Assembly (NCBI GenBank): GCA_035656335.1
Contig: DASRSS010000133.1
Location: forward strand, 1 to 5,496
Source: DASRSS01 sp035656335
GTDB taxonomy: Bacteria; Actinomycetota; Actinomycetes; Mycobacteriales; Jatrophihabitantaceae
Direction: 5' to 3'
DNA length: 5,496 bases
Under the pieces are notes generated by a model. The model saw only the letters and a list, made by a program, of their open reading frames with translations, had not been told where the DNA came from and made no database searches. The translations under genes were made by a program, and so were the position numbers. This document shows positions 5,434-5,496 of the stretch, in pieces (position 1 is the stretch's first letter; each line of letters opens with the position of its first letter).

Positions 5434-5496
5434 CCACCCACACCGAAACGCACGCCACGTTCACGCTCGAGCGCCACTACCCCGTCCCCGTCGCCA
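5430..5496 (+). CDS. SRPBCC/AHSA1-like protein, 5' end only (cut by window end)
   Basis: Only 22 codons are visible. They read MTTHTETHATFTLERHYPVP then VA, where FTLERHYPVPVA matches the first strand and the start of helix 1 (typically 'ATFTLERTYPAPVARVW') of AHSA1-type SRPBCC proteins. The family is the usual partner of this class of ArsR regulator, which strengthens the call despite the short stretch. Translation is coupled to the ArsR gene by the ATGA overlap. The function of such partners is generally unknown; they may bind a small hydrophobic ligand. No catalytic or ligand residues can be judged here. Confidence 0.75.
   Translation, partial: MTTHTETHATFTLERHYPVPVA

Overview
This is a high-GC window with strong G/C bias at third codon positions, GTG starts, tight spacing and AGGAGG-type ribosome binding sites. 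It looks like chromosomal DNA of an actinomycete (Actinomycetota); the genus cannot be fixed from the sequence alone. I see eight complete or nearly complete protein genes plus the first codons of a ninth. I see no RNA genes, insertion sequences or CRISPR arrays.

Layout. Positions 1-1306 hold a + strand pair: a small SRPBCC-fold protein overlapping (GTGA) a UbiA-family membrane prenyltransferase. A four-helix membrane protein of unknown function lies on the - strand (1275-2033) and collides tail to tail with the prenyltransferase. After a 173-base divergent gap comes an MFS sugar-porter-type transporter (+, 2207-3652). It runs tail to tail into a GNAT acetyltransferase (-, 3629-4132). The acetyltransferase diverges from a TetR-family regulator (+, 4180-4758), and the 47-base gap between them holds a perfect 8-4-8 inverted repeat. 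A 56-residue hydrophobic protein (-, 4769-4939) follows. It diverges from an ArsR-family regulator (+, 5065-5433) that is coupled by ATGA to an SRPBCC/AHSA1-type gene cut off by the window end.

Functional reading. There are two small regulatory modules. In the first, the TetR protein probably represses itself and the acetyltransferase through the shared operator. In the second, an ArsR protein without cysteines is co-transcribed with an SRPBCC partner. Its consensus TTGACA promoter and a near-perfect 30-base palindrome sit across the start codon, so a leaderless, autorepressed message is likely. The other genes (SRPBCC-UbiA, membrane protein, MFS transporter) look like ordinary accessory metabolism; their substrates cannot be read from the sequence. 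I see no clearly new multi-gene system. The points most worth a second look are the two operator/start-site arrangements, the unusual substrate-site motif of the transporter, and the overlapping convergent gene ends.
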